Of a DNA stretch of 64,000 bases, positions 34,855-47,126 are shown in pieces (position 1 is the first letter of the stretch; each line of letters begins with the position of its first letter). Made by a program: the position numbers and the translations under genes. The notes under the pieces are model-generated. The model was not told where the DNA came from, ran no database searches, and saw only the letters and a list, made by a program, of their open reading frames with translations. The stretch lies in the NCBI RefSeq assembly GCF_000003195.3, contig NC_012872.2:21869915-21933914 (forward strand). Reading direction: 5' to 3'. Origin of the DNA: Sorghum bicolor (lineage: Eukaryota > Streptophyta > Magnoliopsida > Poales > Poaceae).

Positions 34855-35038
34855 GTTTATATAAGGGTTAAAAAGTGCCTCTAGGGTTTGCTCGGCCTAC
34901 TCCCACCGCCGTGCGTGCGAAACTTTCCATCTGTATGATTATTTAGTTTACCAAAAATGTGTTTATCACGATGGAGGAAATCGGGACTAAGAGGGGACAG
35001 GGGCTGGGCGCCCGCCCTCTTCATCAGGGCGCCCGCCC
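34855..35038 (-). promoter_or_regulatory. candidate internal promoter of the F ORF
   Basis: In minus-strand order: AGGGCGGGCGCCC-type motifs (35026-35038 and 35006-35018), then a TATA box TTATATAAAC (34855-34866), then the ORF ATG at 34766. Spacing from motif to TATA (about 140 bases) is close to that in the element's own LTR (about 120). Confidence 0.55.
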
Positions 35039-35147
35039 AGTGCCTGGCCCCTCTGTGGGCCCGCTTCCTCGAGAGTGCTTCTAGATGCAGACTTTATTCG
35101 GAAAATATATATGTGGCCCAAAAACGTCATATTAAAAAGGTTGGGTG

Positions 35148-38100
35148 CTAATTCTCCATGGGAAGGTACAAATGGATCACGTCTATCTCTTCTAATTCTT
35201 TATTGGGCTCTAAACATAATTTAAGACATTGACCATTTACCTTGAATAACGTACCTTCGTCATTTTGAAGTGTGATAGCTCCGTGGGATGTTGAATTGAT
35301 TACCTTGAATGGTCCTTCCCATTTACTTCGGAGTTTTCCATGCCCGAAAAGCTTCACCCTAGAATTAAAAAGTAATACCTTATCTCCGGGTGCGAACTCC
35401 TTCTTCTTGATTCTCTTATCATGCCACCTTTTGTCTCTTTCTTTGTAGATCTTCGAATTGTGATATGCTTTCTCTCACCATTCTTCCAATTCTGATAGTT
35501 GCATTCTACTATGATCTCCAGCGATATCTAGGTCCATCTTCTTATGGCCCAGTGTGCTTTGAATTCTAGTTCAACAGGTAGGTGGCAAGTCTTCCCGTAC
35601 ACCAATTGGTATGGGGCATTCCAATTGGGGTCTTGTATGCTGTCCGGTATGCCCAGAGTGCATCGGGTAACTTGTCTTTCCATGTCGTTCCCATCTCATT
35701 AACTGTTTTCTGAAGAATATTCTTGATTTGCTTGTTGGAAGTCTCTACTTGGCCACTTGTTTGAGGATGATAGGGGGTAGCGACGTTGTGATGAATTCCA
35801 TGTTTTGATAGATATTGCTTGAAGCGTTTATCGATGAAGTGTGCTCCTCCATCACTTATCACTACTCTGGGAACTCTAAATCTTGGAAATATAATTTCTT
35901 CAAACATTCTCTTTGAACTGATGTTGTCGGCATGTTTGTAAGGTAGTGCCTCTACCCACTTGGAGACATAGTCAACTGCCACCAAGATGAACTCATGCTT
36001 CTTTGATGGGGGAAATGGACCCATGTAATCTATTCCCAAGACATCAAAGAGCTCAATCTGTAGGTGGTTGGTGAGTGGCATGACATCCCTTGTGTTTATG
36101 TTTCCATGCCTTTGACATGGCCCACATCTCCTAATATATTGCTTCGTGTCTTCGTACATTGTAGGCTAGTAGAATCCACACTGCCAGATCTTTGAATGTG
36201 TACGGAATGCTCCATAATGACCTCCATATGGTGATGAATGACATCTGTCGTTGATCTTCCATCCTTCCTTAGTGGTCACACATCTCCTGAGTAAGCCATC
36301 AGAGCATACTCGGAAGAGGTATGGCTCATCCCATATATGTGAACGACTTTCGTGAATAAGCTTCTTCTTGTTTGCTCCTGGTGGTACATACCTTGAAACC
36401 ATAAAATTAACAATATCTGCATATCAGGGGTCAGACCTGTTAATCCCGTAGAGCATGTCGTCCCGGAGTGAATCATTGATGGGGGTTTTCTGTGGATTCT
36501 TAAAATACATTCTAGAGAAGTGATCAGCAACAAAATTTTCTACTCCCTTTTTATCTTTTATTTCCAAGTCAAATTCTTGAAGTGATAAGATCCATCTAAT
36601 TAGGCGAGGTTTAGCATCTTTTTTAGTGAGCAGATATTTTAGCGCAGCATGATCAGTGTAAACAATTATTTTAGCTCCAACTAAATAAGATCTAAATTTA
36701 TCAATGGCAAAGACAACAGCCAGAAGCTCTTTTTCAGTGGTTGCATAATTAAGCTGAGCTCCTGTCAAAGTTTTACTGGCATAAGCAATTGCATCATGCT
36801 TCTTATTTTTAGTTTGTCCCAAAACTGCCCCCACAGCATAATCACTAGCATCACACATAATTTCAAAAGGCAACAACCAATCAGGGGGTTGAATGATTGG
36901 TGCAGAGATGAGTGCATTCTTTAATAAATTAAAAGATGTTAAGCATGCATCATCAAATTCGAAAGGAGCATCCTTGGCTAGCAAAAGAGTAAGTGGTCTA
37001 GCAATAAATGAAAAATCTTTTATGAATCTGCGATAAAAACCAGCATGGCCAAGAAAGCTTTGAATTCCTTTTATATTCACAGGTGGAGGTAGTTGTTCAA
37101 TTACTTCAATTTTAGCTTTGTCTACCTCAATACCTCTTTCAGACACTAGGTGTCCCAGCACTATTCCTTCCCTAACCATGAAATGACATTTTCCCAATTA
37201 AGGACTAAGTGCTTTTCTTCACATCTTTGCAAAACCTTGTCTAAGTTTTCAAGACAACTATCAAAAGTTTTTCCATATATAGAGAAATCATCCATGAAAA
37301 CTTCTATAATCTCTTCAATCATATCAGAAAATATAGACATCATGCATCTTTGAAAAGAAGCTGGTGCATTACATAACCCAAAAGACATTCTATGGTAAGC
37401 ATAAGTTCCGTATGGGCATGTAAAAGTGGTTTTGCTTTGATCATCGGGATGGATCGGGATCTGGTGATACCCTGAATATCCATCTAAGAAACAAAAGAAC
37501 GAATGGTTCGCTAATCGCTCTAGCATCTCATCTATGAAAGGTAAAGGAAAATGATCCTTTCTCGTGGCTTTGTTTAGTTTTCTATAGTCTATGCACATCC
37601 GCCACCCTGTGACGGTGCGTTGCGGAATTAGCTCGTTCTTTTCATTCATAATGACAGTCATGCCTCCCTTTTTAGGCACAACTTGAACTAGGCTCACCCA
37701 CTCACTGTGCGGCACAGGATATATAATCCCTGCATGCAGCAACTTTATAACTTCCTTTTTAACTACCTCTCTCATCGCGTTGTTTGGTCTACGTTGGGGC
37801 TCTCGAGAAGATGAAACAAAAGGATCTGTCGGAATACGATGGGTACAAATCATAGGACTAATTCCTGTAAGATCTTGGAGTGAGTAGCCGAAAACTGAGT
37901 GATGTTTCTCAAGAATGGTCATCAATCGCAGAGTTTGCTCCTGAGTGAGTTTATCACTAATGATCACACGAAACTCTAGATTATTGTTTAGGAAAGCATA
38001 GATAAGACCAGGTGGTAAAGTTTTAAGCTCTATGGGAGGTCTAGGCGTTTCTGCAAACTCGTCTAAGGGTTCAGGTTCAGAAGGTTCGGCCTCTTCTTCT

Positions 38101-38900
38101 GTGAAGAAAAGAGCTTCGTCTTCTAAGTCTGGCTCATTTAAAAGCTCTAGAGATGCAGCCTTTACCTCCTCCATAGGATCAGGCAAAAGATATGACTCGG
38201 CCTTATTATCTAAGGAGTGAGAAATTGTTATAGGAAATTTAAAAGTTTTTCCAAAAGAAATATGTAGCTTTCCAGTATGACCTTCATAAAGGAGCCTTCT
38301 AAAAGGTTGTCCTATCAACACCTCGAAGTCCCATGTATCAAAGATATAAAAGTTCAAATGAACCATGGAGCCTTCTACCAATAAGGGTCGGACATTAATA
38401 ATTCCAAGACTGGGGACTAATCGTCTCGAAGATTCCTTTATGACCTTTGTTGTGGGGGTTAAGACCAAATTTTTAAATAATTTAAGTGCAAAAGATTTAG
38501 ACATGATGTTGATCCCCACAACAGGATTATAGAGAGCATCAAATTGATTAGAATCATAAGCACAGCGTATAGTTATAGGAGGTGTGTCCAAACGGATCAC
38601 ATCAGAGGAAAGCTCTGACTCCTCCAACCATTCGCTACTCATGACTGCGATAAGTTCTCTCAATTTATGTTTAGTTGGCAAACAAATGCTAAAATGGCTA
38701 TTTTGGGGTCTGTCAATAGAATGGTAGCTTGAAATGTTTCCAAAATCGGCAAAAAGATCAGATTCTATATCCAGCATGAAATCAGGTGGTGGAATTTCTT
38801 CCTTTTGTGGCTCGGAACTTGGGATAGCTAAAGTAGATGGAGAATTTGGCAGAGTGTCTACTTCGGCTTCATGGGTTTCATCATGAAGGGTATTATCCAT
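35148..38900 (-). pseudogene. pol of element F: protease-like, RT, RNase H, integrase
   Basis: Starts at 38900. A degenerate protease-like region (YNPVVGINIM instead of a D-[ST]-G core, then LIGQPF) is followed by RT with WRMCIDYRKLN and FMDDFSIYG, the F-x-DD form seen in Athila/Tat elements. The frame shifts near 37190; RNase H continues in 37197-36424 ([23 protein letters not shown]). A stop at 36424-36426 follows. Integrase (HHCC region near 36180-36110, then [27 protein letters not shown]) has a stop at 36163-36165 and further breaks near 35566. A C-terminal piece lies at 35357-35148. Non-functional. Confidence 0.88.
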
Positions 38901-38906
38901 CTCAGC

Positions 38907-39533
38907 TTATAGGATTCTATCTAGGATCACTCTAGCATCATCAGTAGGGATGCGAAAGAAAGAACCTCTAGACATTGTATGTAGAATTTGTTTGTGATCT
39001 TTCTAAATACCTCGAAAAAAAGTGAAATAAAAGAACAGGGTCTTCAAGATTAAGGTTTGGACCAGATTCTAAAAGATCAGAAAAACGTTTCCAGGATTTT
39101 CCCAAAGTTTCATTATCTTTTTGTTTAAAAGATAGGACTTCGAGTCTAAGGTCGCCGATACAGTCGAGGGAATAAAAATCCAGACAAAAGTTGGCTCGTA
39201 AGACTCCCCATTCACCTCGTTGTTGACCTACCTTCTGATTATACCATTGTCTAGCTTCTCCCCTTAAAGAAAAAGGAAAAAGCTTCCAACGTAAAGTTTT
39301 ATCAGAAATGCCTTCAATGCGAAGACAATCACATGTTTGCTCAAAATCTCTAATGTGAAGGTAGGGTTTTCGTCTTCCTTTCCTGAAAAAGATAGGTTTT
39401 GAATCATGGCAATCAACCTAGAACTTAACCTATACTGGGATGTTTGGAAGGGCTGTGATGACTCCCATGGTAAAAGGTCAGTTTCCGAAGGTGTTGCAAA
39501 TTGATAGATCGATTTAGAATCTTGGTTTTCCAT
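38907..39533 (-). pseudogene. gag of element F, frame-shifted
   Basis: ATG at 39533 (MENQDSKSIYQFATPSET). After about 55 residues (IQNLSFSGKEDENP) the frame shifts near 39362. The capsid-like part continues in the next frame to about 39000 (LRWKLFPFSLRGEARQWY). No zinc knuckle is seen before the stop at 38907-38909, just upstream of pol. Shorter than the Gag of B and I. Confidence 0.75.
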
Positions 39534-39638
39534 AAGGTAAGAATAAAGAAAATAAAGAATATAAAAAGATAAGAAAAGATAAAAATATATATACAAGCTA
39601 GTAGTAAGACTCAAGGTTATCTCAGCAAACCGTCTTTC

Positions 39639-39656
39639 TCCCCGGCAACGGCGCCA
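39639..39656 (-). other. primer-binding site of element F
   Basis: On the minus strand TGGCGCCGTTGCCGGGGA, complementary to tRNA-Asp, eight bases from the 5' LTR edge at 39665. Confidence 0.9.
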
Positions 39657-39664
39657 GAAATGAT

Positions 39665-40355
39665 TGTTGATATTTGGTAACGCAATAAGGAATTGATCCG
39701 CAAGCGCACGGATATCGATGAGCACTTCACCCGGGATGTTATCCAGAGTATCGTAATTATATTTTTACCACTAGCAGAAAGAGTGCATCTGACTAACCCG
39801 GTCTATTACAACTAACCTTTAGGCTAGAAAGAATGTGACTCAATGTGAGTGATGTATAGAGAAGACTACAACCGTAATCTCGTTCTGACCTTGGTAAGGA
39901 TGATCTACTGTTCTGTTGGAGAGGCTCACGGAATCTAGACACCACAGAGGATGTTCGACCCGCACCTATAAACCCTATCGATCCTACTAACGGGATAGGG
40001 GCTGCAAAGGTAACTCAGAAATGTCACGTTCCTCGCTACTACCACGGTCCAGCTAGTCAGGGGATATCTATGAGTATCCTAGCCCAAACACCATGTTTAT
40101 GCTAGAGATGATTACTCTAAACTCTACGCGAAGAGATCAAAGTAAACTCATAAACCAAAGAATAATAAAACAAGAACTTACTAGAATTTAGAAGTCGAAA
40201 TACTGAAGAATCCTAGGAGCAAACCTCAGGTTAGAAGACTTGATCCCGCAGGTACAACCTTAGAGTACACACCGACAGGCCGGGCTTCCTCCGATCTACA
40301 CCTCCACTCTATCTCTCTCAATTTAGTAGAACTAGTCTACTCTCACATTGGATGC
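39665..40355 (-). repeat. 5' LTR of element F, left segment
   Basis: Matches 31625-32315 of the other F LTR. It ends with GATGC, the target site of element G, and resumes at 48060. Confidence 0.9.
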
Positions 40356-41517
40356 TGATGAGGACATCCCAACCAAGCATGCTCCCTCTAATTCCACGCC
40401 AACCTCTACACCGACTACGCCGGCACCAGCCCAAGCCATTGATGGAGTAATTACACGTAGCCGAGCCAAGAAGCTACAACAAGAGGTGAACGCGCTACTT
40501 TGTGAGAGTTCTATTAATATTAATGAGAATATTATACTACCTAAGTGTTCTACTTTGGTTGTGCTCAGGTATAAACATGAGGAGGGAGGTGACCTGGACC
40601 GCAAGGATTGGAACAACACGGTGCAGAACGGACCAGTTGAAAGAAGGTCAGATCGGACCAGTGCGGTGCAGAACGGACCAGTTGAAAGAAAAGATCATAA
40701 CTTTCACTTCTTAGATACTATGAAGGCCCATGAGCACTTGTTGGAACGCTCTTCGAGTCTACTTTCTAATGCCACCAGTGCCGACCTGTTTGGTAATGCC
40801 AGTAAAGCTGCCGACCTGTTTTAGTAGACACTGGTCATCGAGTCATCAGTCTGCATGAAGTTCAAGTTGCCATGCAAAACTGTACCAATCTACCAGGTTT
40901 CTTGGTACATGCTTCACATGGAGTGAAAGCTTATCAAGTTAACTTTCCGTTGCAACAAACCGCATGTCATTTGGAGTTATCAAGAAGGAGTTATGGCTAA
41001 AACATTGAAGACTGCACAGAAGACAAAACGACCATGCAGAAACTCTCCAGGAAGGCATCTCGAGGAGGCCCGTTCACACAGTTCGTATTAACTATTTTGT
41101 TTCAACTTTCTACCAATCTAGCAGGGCTGTTGCTAGTATAAACACCCCCTAGACTCATTGTTATCTCAGACTTATGATATTGAGAATACAAACCACTTTG
41201 TTCAGCTGTGCGCTAACAAATTCAGAGAGAGATCTCTACCCCTTTGCTCTTGTGTTTTCCTTCGCGGAGATTACAGAAGCGGCCGCGTCATCGGCACCCA
41301 ATCCGTGCTCCTGATCCTCGAGTTCAGGTTGCGTAGGTTGGTTCTTTGAGAGTGTGGTTGGGCGAATCCTTGGTTCAGGCTGCCGTATAGAGACGGTGGT
41401 TGGCTCCTTGTGCGTGTCGTTAGGTTGCACTAGTTATCCTTGCTGCTTGCAGCAAGTTATCGGCTGATCTTCAGCTAGTTATCCTACATCGTGAAGATCG
41501 GGACAACGACCTCACCA
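40356..41517 (+). repeat. 5' LTR of element G
   Basis: 1162 bp. The first 234 bases have an open frame (DEDIPTKHAPSN, then GVITRSRAKKLQQ) typical of the C-terminal end of the polyprotein. This implies that in the complete element pol runs into the 3' LTR. TATA-like GTATAAAC near 41136. Confidence 0.75.
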
Positions 41518-42452
41518 TCTTGTATCAAAGCTCAAGTTTCCACGGTAGGATTTTAACCGTTAGCTACATATATATATATCTTGTTCGTCCTATCCACCAA
41601 AAAGCCATAAAAAAATTGCATTAGCGCTTTGTTTCAATCTGTTTTTCTTGTGAGTTTGGTTAAGTTTCAGTCCATTAGAGTTTTGTTTAGTTGCTGATCA
41701 TCATATCCTTTGTGTGTCCTTTGTGCCTCTTTTAAATCTACAAATCCCTAAAGAAAATCTGAAACTGGTATCATCCTTCGCGTAAACTTTGAGCCTATCA
41801 AGTTAGAACGCTGACGGTTGTGTCTTGTTTCAAAAAAAAGTGTGTGCAAGTGATATATCTGCTCTTGTTCTTAGTTATAAAAAAAAGTATCAAAAAAAAG
41901 GAAAGTGAAAAAAGGAGAGTTTAGGAAGAAAAGTTGTGAAGAAAGAGTAGAAAGTTCACTCTGTTTATGTGCTCAAGTTCTGAATTTTATATCAAGTCAC
42001 ACAATCAGTCATTATCCATGTTTGGTGCAAAATTTTGCTTGGGTTTGATTGCAACACTTCATCCTAGGCATACTCCTTGTTTGCATCAAATCTGAATTAT
42101 CTTTGCGTGTGTGTTTGATCTATTTACATCACTCATATCTTGTGGTCAGCACTAGACATTGAACTTCTAGTTTGGATTGTGGTTTAACTTTACAATATCA
42201 AGAATTCAGACTGCATTCCTTGTGAAATATATCCCCACCAAGCTCCACAAATAACCCACCGTCATAGGAAAATACTGATCTTGGATTCTCCCAACCATCA
42301 TTCTCGGTTACCACCTCGCATTGGCCGTTGTAATCTGCGGGGAACTCACATGAGCTTCGGTTGGTAAGAGAGGTGAGATTGTGAGATTCCACATATAATT
42401 CCCTATTCTACATATATTGTTGCTTTGTCTTCACTAATTTTTTTACAGCAAG
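41518..42452 (+). other. primer site and leader of element G
   Basis: GTATCAAAGC (about 41522-41531) is an initiator-Met-type primer site a few bases beyond the LTR. The remaining ~900 bases hold A-rich runs (41840-41930) and no ORF of note. Confidence 0.65.
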
Positions 42453-43811
42453 ATGTCTGAGCATCCGGAGATTGATGATTGTGTCACCATGGCACAATTC
42501 AATGAGATGAAACAAAGCATGGAGACGCTAACAAACAATGTTCAAGCACTCATGAACCGGTTGCAAATTCATCCTCATGATAATGCAAATGGCAGTCACC
42601 ATGAAGATGAAGTTGAAGAAAGCGAAGGAGAAGCTGCTCGTCGTGCAAGGGAACGGCATAGAGAGCGAGCTGCTGCCAATGCAAGAAGACCTCCTTTTCC
42701 ACGACGTGATCATGGTGGTAAAGGTGTTGGTCATGGACATGGGAGAGGTATAGGATTGGATGAAAGTGAAACTGAGGAAGTGGATGAAGAAGAAGAGGAT
42801 GAACAGCCCCATTATGATGATCGTCGTCACCGAAGAAATCGTAGGCGTAATCAGCACAATGAAGAGAGGTTTGGCAAGTTAAAATTCACCATGCCCCAGT
42901 TTGAAGGAAGATCTGATCCTGAAGCATATCTTACATGGGAGTTGAAGGTGGATAAAATTTTTCGTGTGCATCATTATTCTGAGAGAAAGAAGGTTGTCAT
43001 GGCTGCTCTTGAGTTCGATGGGTATGCTCTAATCTGGTGGGAGCAAATGTTGAATGAAAGAGAAGAAGCTGGTCAAGGTGATGTTCGTTCATGGGCTGAA
43101 ATGAAGAGAGAACTGAGAGCAAGATTTGTCCCCAAACATTATCGCCGTGATTTATTTGACAAGCTACAGAATCTGAAGCAAGGAAGCCTCAGTGTTGATG
43201 AGTATTATAAAGAGATGGAGAAGGCGATGATTAGAGCCAATGTAATTGAAGATGAAGAGCAAACAATTGCAAGATTTATGTCAGGGCTGCATCGGAATAT
43301 TCAGCGCATTGTTGAATTTCAGCAATATTGTAATCTTGTTGAATTGGTGCATCAAGCTAGCAAAGCTGAGCGGCAATTGCAGCAGGATATGAAGTCCACT
43401 AGAGGAGTATCTTTCAGCACAAAGAGTGCAGCAAGTGGAAGTAAATTTGCACCCAAAGGAAGTGGAAGTAAAGGTACATTTTCCAGCTCAAACGGTGGTG
43501 CACGAACTAGCAACCTTGGTTCTTCTAGTAGCAAAGAGTTGGCTGCTCAAAATGAGAAATTCAAATCAGCAAACTCAGTGGGTTCTTCCAGCAACAGTAG
43601 TGGAATTCAGTGCTTCAAGTGTGGTGGTCGTGGTCATGTTGCAAGAGAGTGTCCAAACGCTAGAACCATCATTGTGAATGATCAAGGGGAGTATGAATCT
43701 GCTAGTGAGGAAGAACAAGAAGATAGTGGAAGTGAGAGTAATCTTGAGAAGGACATCTGTGAATTTGAATCTGGTGCTGCTCTTGTTGTAACTCAGATTT
43801 TGAGTGTATAA
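42453..43811 (+). CDS. Gag of element G
   Basis: 452 residues, open throughout. It encodes the capsid protein that packages the element's RNA. N-terminal coiled coil and Arg/Glu-rich region (RARERHRERAAANARR). The retrotransposon-gag domain spans about residues 140-270 (AYLTWELKVDKIF, ALIWWEQML, FVPKHYRRDLFDKLQNL). A Ser/Gly-rich linker leads to a CCHC zinc knuckle (CFKCGGRGHVAREC, about residues 386-399) and an acidic tail. The TAA (43809-43811) is followed directly by ATG in the same frame, so a single nonsense change may have separated gag from pol. Confidence 0.88.
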   Translation: MSEHPEIDDCVTMAQFNEMKQSMETLTNNVQALMNRLQIHPHDNANGSHHEDEVEESEGEAARRARERHRERAAANARRPPFPRRDHGGKGVGHGHGRGIGLDESETEEVDEEEEDEQPHYDDRRHRRNRRRNQHNEERFGKLKFTMPQFEGRSDPEAYLTWELKVDKIFRVHHYSERKKVVMAALEFDGYALIWWEQMLNEREEAGQGDVRSWAEMKRELRARFVPKHYRRDLFDKLQNLKQGSLSVDEYYKEMEKAMIRANVIEDEEQTIARFMSGLHRNIQRIVEFQQYCNLVELVHQASKAERQLQQDMKSTRGVSFSTKSAASGSKFAPKGSGSKGTFSSSNGGARTSNLGSSSSKELAAQNEKFKSANSVGSSSNSSGIQCFKCGGRGHVARECPNARTIIVNDQGEYESASEEEQEDSGSESNLEKDICEFESGAALVVTQILSV

Positions 43812-46800
43812 ATGAGCGATGCTGAAAATGGACAGCGGCACAATCTTTTTCAGACTAGAGCTAAAGTGCAAGATAAGGTTGTCAAAGTGATCATTGATGG
43901 TGGCAGTTGCCACAATCTTGCAAGCAAAGAAATGGTTGAAAAGCTTGGGTTGAAGCTGCTGAAACATCCCCATCCATATCATGTGCAATGGCTTAATAAT
44001 TCAGGTTCTATTAAGATTGCACAAAGAGTGAAAGTTCCATTCAAGATTGATGAATATATTGACACTGTAGAGTGTGATGTGGCGCCTATGACAGTGTGCC
44101 ACATGCTGTTGGGAAGACCATGGCAATGTGATCGATCGTCTCTATATTGTGGTAGAACCAATCAATACACCATCAAGTGGAAGAACAAGGAGTTGATTCT
44201 TAAACCCATGACACCGCAGCAAATCCTAGCTGAGCACTTGCAAAAGAGCTCCGAAGTGAGGAATGAGAGTGCAAAAGAAGGAGAGAAAAATAATTTGAGT
44301 GCCCTCCACAAATCAGTGAGTGAGAGCCACAAGGCAAACATGAGAGATGACAGAAAAAGAGAGGGAGAGAACTTCGTGATGATAGCCACCAAATCTGAAA
44401 TGAGAGATGTGAGAAAAAACCCAGATCAAGTACTATTTGTACTTGTGTGTAAGGACACATTGCTTTCAGCTAATGACTTAACATCTGTCCCTAGTGTTGT
44501 TGCACGTGTTTTGCAGGACTATGACGATGTTTTTCCAAAGGAAACACCTGCTGGACTTCCTCCTTTGCGCGGTATTGAACATCAAATTGATCTCATCCCT
44601 GGAGCTGCACTTCCAAACCGTCCGGCGTACTGCACCAATCCGGAAGAAACGAAGGAGATTCAAAGGCAAGTACAAGAACTTTTAGATAAAGGATATGTGC
44701 GAGAAAGTTTAAGTCCTTGTGCTATTCCTGTGATTTTGGTGCCAAAGAAAGATGGTTCTTGGAGGATGTGTGTAGATTGTAGAGCCATAAACAACATCAC
44801 CGTTCGTTATCGTCATCCTATTCCTAGGCTAGATGATATGCTTGATGAATTGAGTGGTTCTATGATGTTTTCTAAAATTGATTTGAGAAGTGGTTACCAT
44901 CAAATTAGAATGAAGATTGGAGATGAATGGAAAACTGCTTTTTGAACAAAGTTTGGGCTGTATGAATGGTTAGTTATGCCTTTTGGTTTGACCAATGCCC
45001 CTAGTACCTTCATGAGATTGATGAACCATGTCTTGCGAGCATTCATTGGAAAGTTTGTTGTTGTTTACTTTGATGATATTCTAATTTACAGCAAGATATT
45101 GGAGGAACATGTTGATCATATTAAGCAAGTTTTGGATGTGCTAAGAAAAGAAAAATTATTTGCTAACCTTGAGAAGTGCACATTTTGTAGAGATCAGGTT
45201 GTGTTTCTTGGTTTTGTTGTTTCAGGTTCAGGAATTCAGGTTGATGAATCAAAGGTGAAAGCAATCAAGGATTGGCCAACTCCTGAAAATGTGAGTCAGG
45301 TGAGAAGTTTTCATAGACTTGCTGGTTTTTACAGGAGATTTGTGAGAGATTTCAGCACCATAGCTGCTCCGTTGAATGAGTTAACAAAGAAAGGTGTTGC
45401 CTTCCAATGGGGTGAACCACAAGAGAGAGCATTCCAAGAATTGAAGAAGAGGCTATCCGAAGCCCCCTTGCTGGTGTTCCCGGATTTCACTAAAACCTTT
45501 GAGGTTGAATGTGATGCATGTGGGATCGGAATCGGTGGTGTCCTAATGCAAAATGGACAGCCGGTTGCATACTTCAGTGAGAAGTTAGGAGGTGCGCAAC
45601 TGAACTACTCGGTGTATGACAAAGAACTGTATGCTTTGGTAAGAGCTCTTGAGACTTGGCAACATTATTTATGGCCAAAAGAATTTGTTATTCATTCAGA
45701 CCATGAGGCTTTGAAATATTTAAAGGGACAAGCAAAACTGATTCGTAGACATGCCAAATGGGTTGAATTCATTGAAACTTTTCCATATGTTGTGAAATAT
45801 AAGAAAGCTAAAGAAAACATTGTTGCTGATGCTTTGTCACGTAAAAATGTTTTGTTGAATCAACTAGATGTCAAGGTTCTAGGACTTGAAAGCATAAAAG
45901 AATTTTACCCTACTGATCATGAATTTTTAGAACCATTTGCAAACTGTACAACTAGAAAAGGGTGGGAAAAATATCATATACATGATGGATTTTTGTTTCG
46001 AGCTAACAAATTGTGTGTACCCCACTGCTCTGTTAGGCTTTTGTTGCTACAGGAAACACATGCAGGTGGATTGATGGGTCACTTTGGATGGAGAAAGACA
46101 TATCAGATGCTAGCTGATCACTTCTACTGGCCAAAGATGAGAAGAGACGTCCAACGACTTGTGCAAAGATGCATCACATGTCACAAAGCCAAGTCAAAAC
46201 TGAACCCTCATGGATTATATACTCCCTTGCCTGTTCCTAGTACCCCTTGGGAAGATATTAGCATGGATTTTGTTTTGGGTTTACCTAGGACAAAGAGGGG
46301 AATGGATTCAATTTTTGTTGTTGTTGATCGGTTCTCTAAAATGGCACATTTTATACCTAAGCGATGATGCTTCCCACGTAGCCTCTCTATTTTCCAGGGA
46401 TATTGTAAGATTACACGGCGTGCCCAAAACAATTGTTCCAGACCGTGACACCAAGTTCTTGAGCTACTTTTGGAAGACATTGTGGGCAAAGCTTGGAACA
46501 AGGCTGCTATTTTCCACCACTTGTCATCCTCAAACGGATGGACAAACTGAAGTTGTGAATAGAACACTTTCTATGCGGCTACGAGCCTTGATAAAGAAGA
46601 ACCTGAAGGAGTGGGAAGAGTGCTTGCCACATGTGGAATTCGCTTACAACAGGGCAGTACATTCTACAACTAATATGTGTCCTTTTGAAGTTGTGTATGG
46701 ATTCAAACCCCTTGCTCCGATCGATTTGTTGCCTCTACCATTGTAGGAAAGGATTAACATGGAAGCATCCAAGCGTGCATCATATGTCAAGAAGATTCAT

Positions 46801-47126
46801 GAGAAGACCAAAGAAGCAATCGAAAGAAGGTTCAAGTACTATGCTGATTGGGCAAACAAGCATCGCAAGAAGGTGATATTTGAGCCCGGAGATTTAGTGT
46901 GGGTACATCTTCGCAAAGACCGCTTTCCTGAGAAGCGTAAATCCAAGTTGATGCCACGGGGTGAAGGTCCATTCAGAGTGCTGTCCAGGATCAATGATAA
47001 CGCCTACAAGATTGAGCTTCCTGAAGATTATGGTGTTAGCACAACCTTCAATGTTGCTGACTTGACACCATTCTTCGGATTAGAAGAATCAGAGTCGAGG
47101 TCGACTCCTTTTCAAGAGGGGGGAGG
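43812..47126 (+). pseudogene. pol of element G: protease, RT, RNase H, integrase
   Basis: Continues in the gag frame. The protease core is IIDGGSCHNL. RT has WRMCVDCRAINN, an in-frame TGA at 44943-44945, then [12 protein letters not shown] and YFDDILIYS. RNase H includes [12 protein letters not shown] and SDHEALKYL. Integrase has the HHCC zinc region ([12 protein letters not shown] ... CITCHKAKS), [10 protein letters not shown], and after a frameshift near 46360, PDRDTKF and [16 protein letters not shown] lies at 46744-46746; the C-terminal part (VWVHLRKDRFP ... VADLTPFF) reaches the truncated LTR. Three or four lesions make it inactive. YFDD and one-frame gag-pol fit Reina-like chromoviruses. 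Confidence 0.9.

Noticed and set aside
40590..41517. 5' LTR of G starting at 40590 with aberrant integration of a partial internal end
   Set aside because: A start at 40356 gives TG..CA ends and a perfect GATGC duplication; the difference is better explained by a deletion in the 3' LTR.
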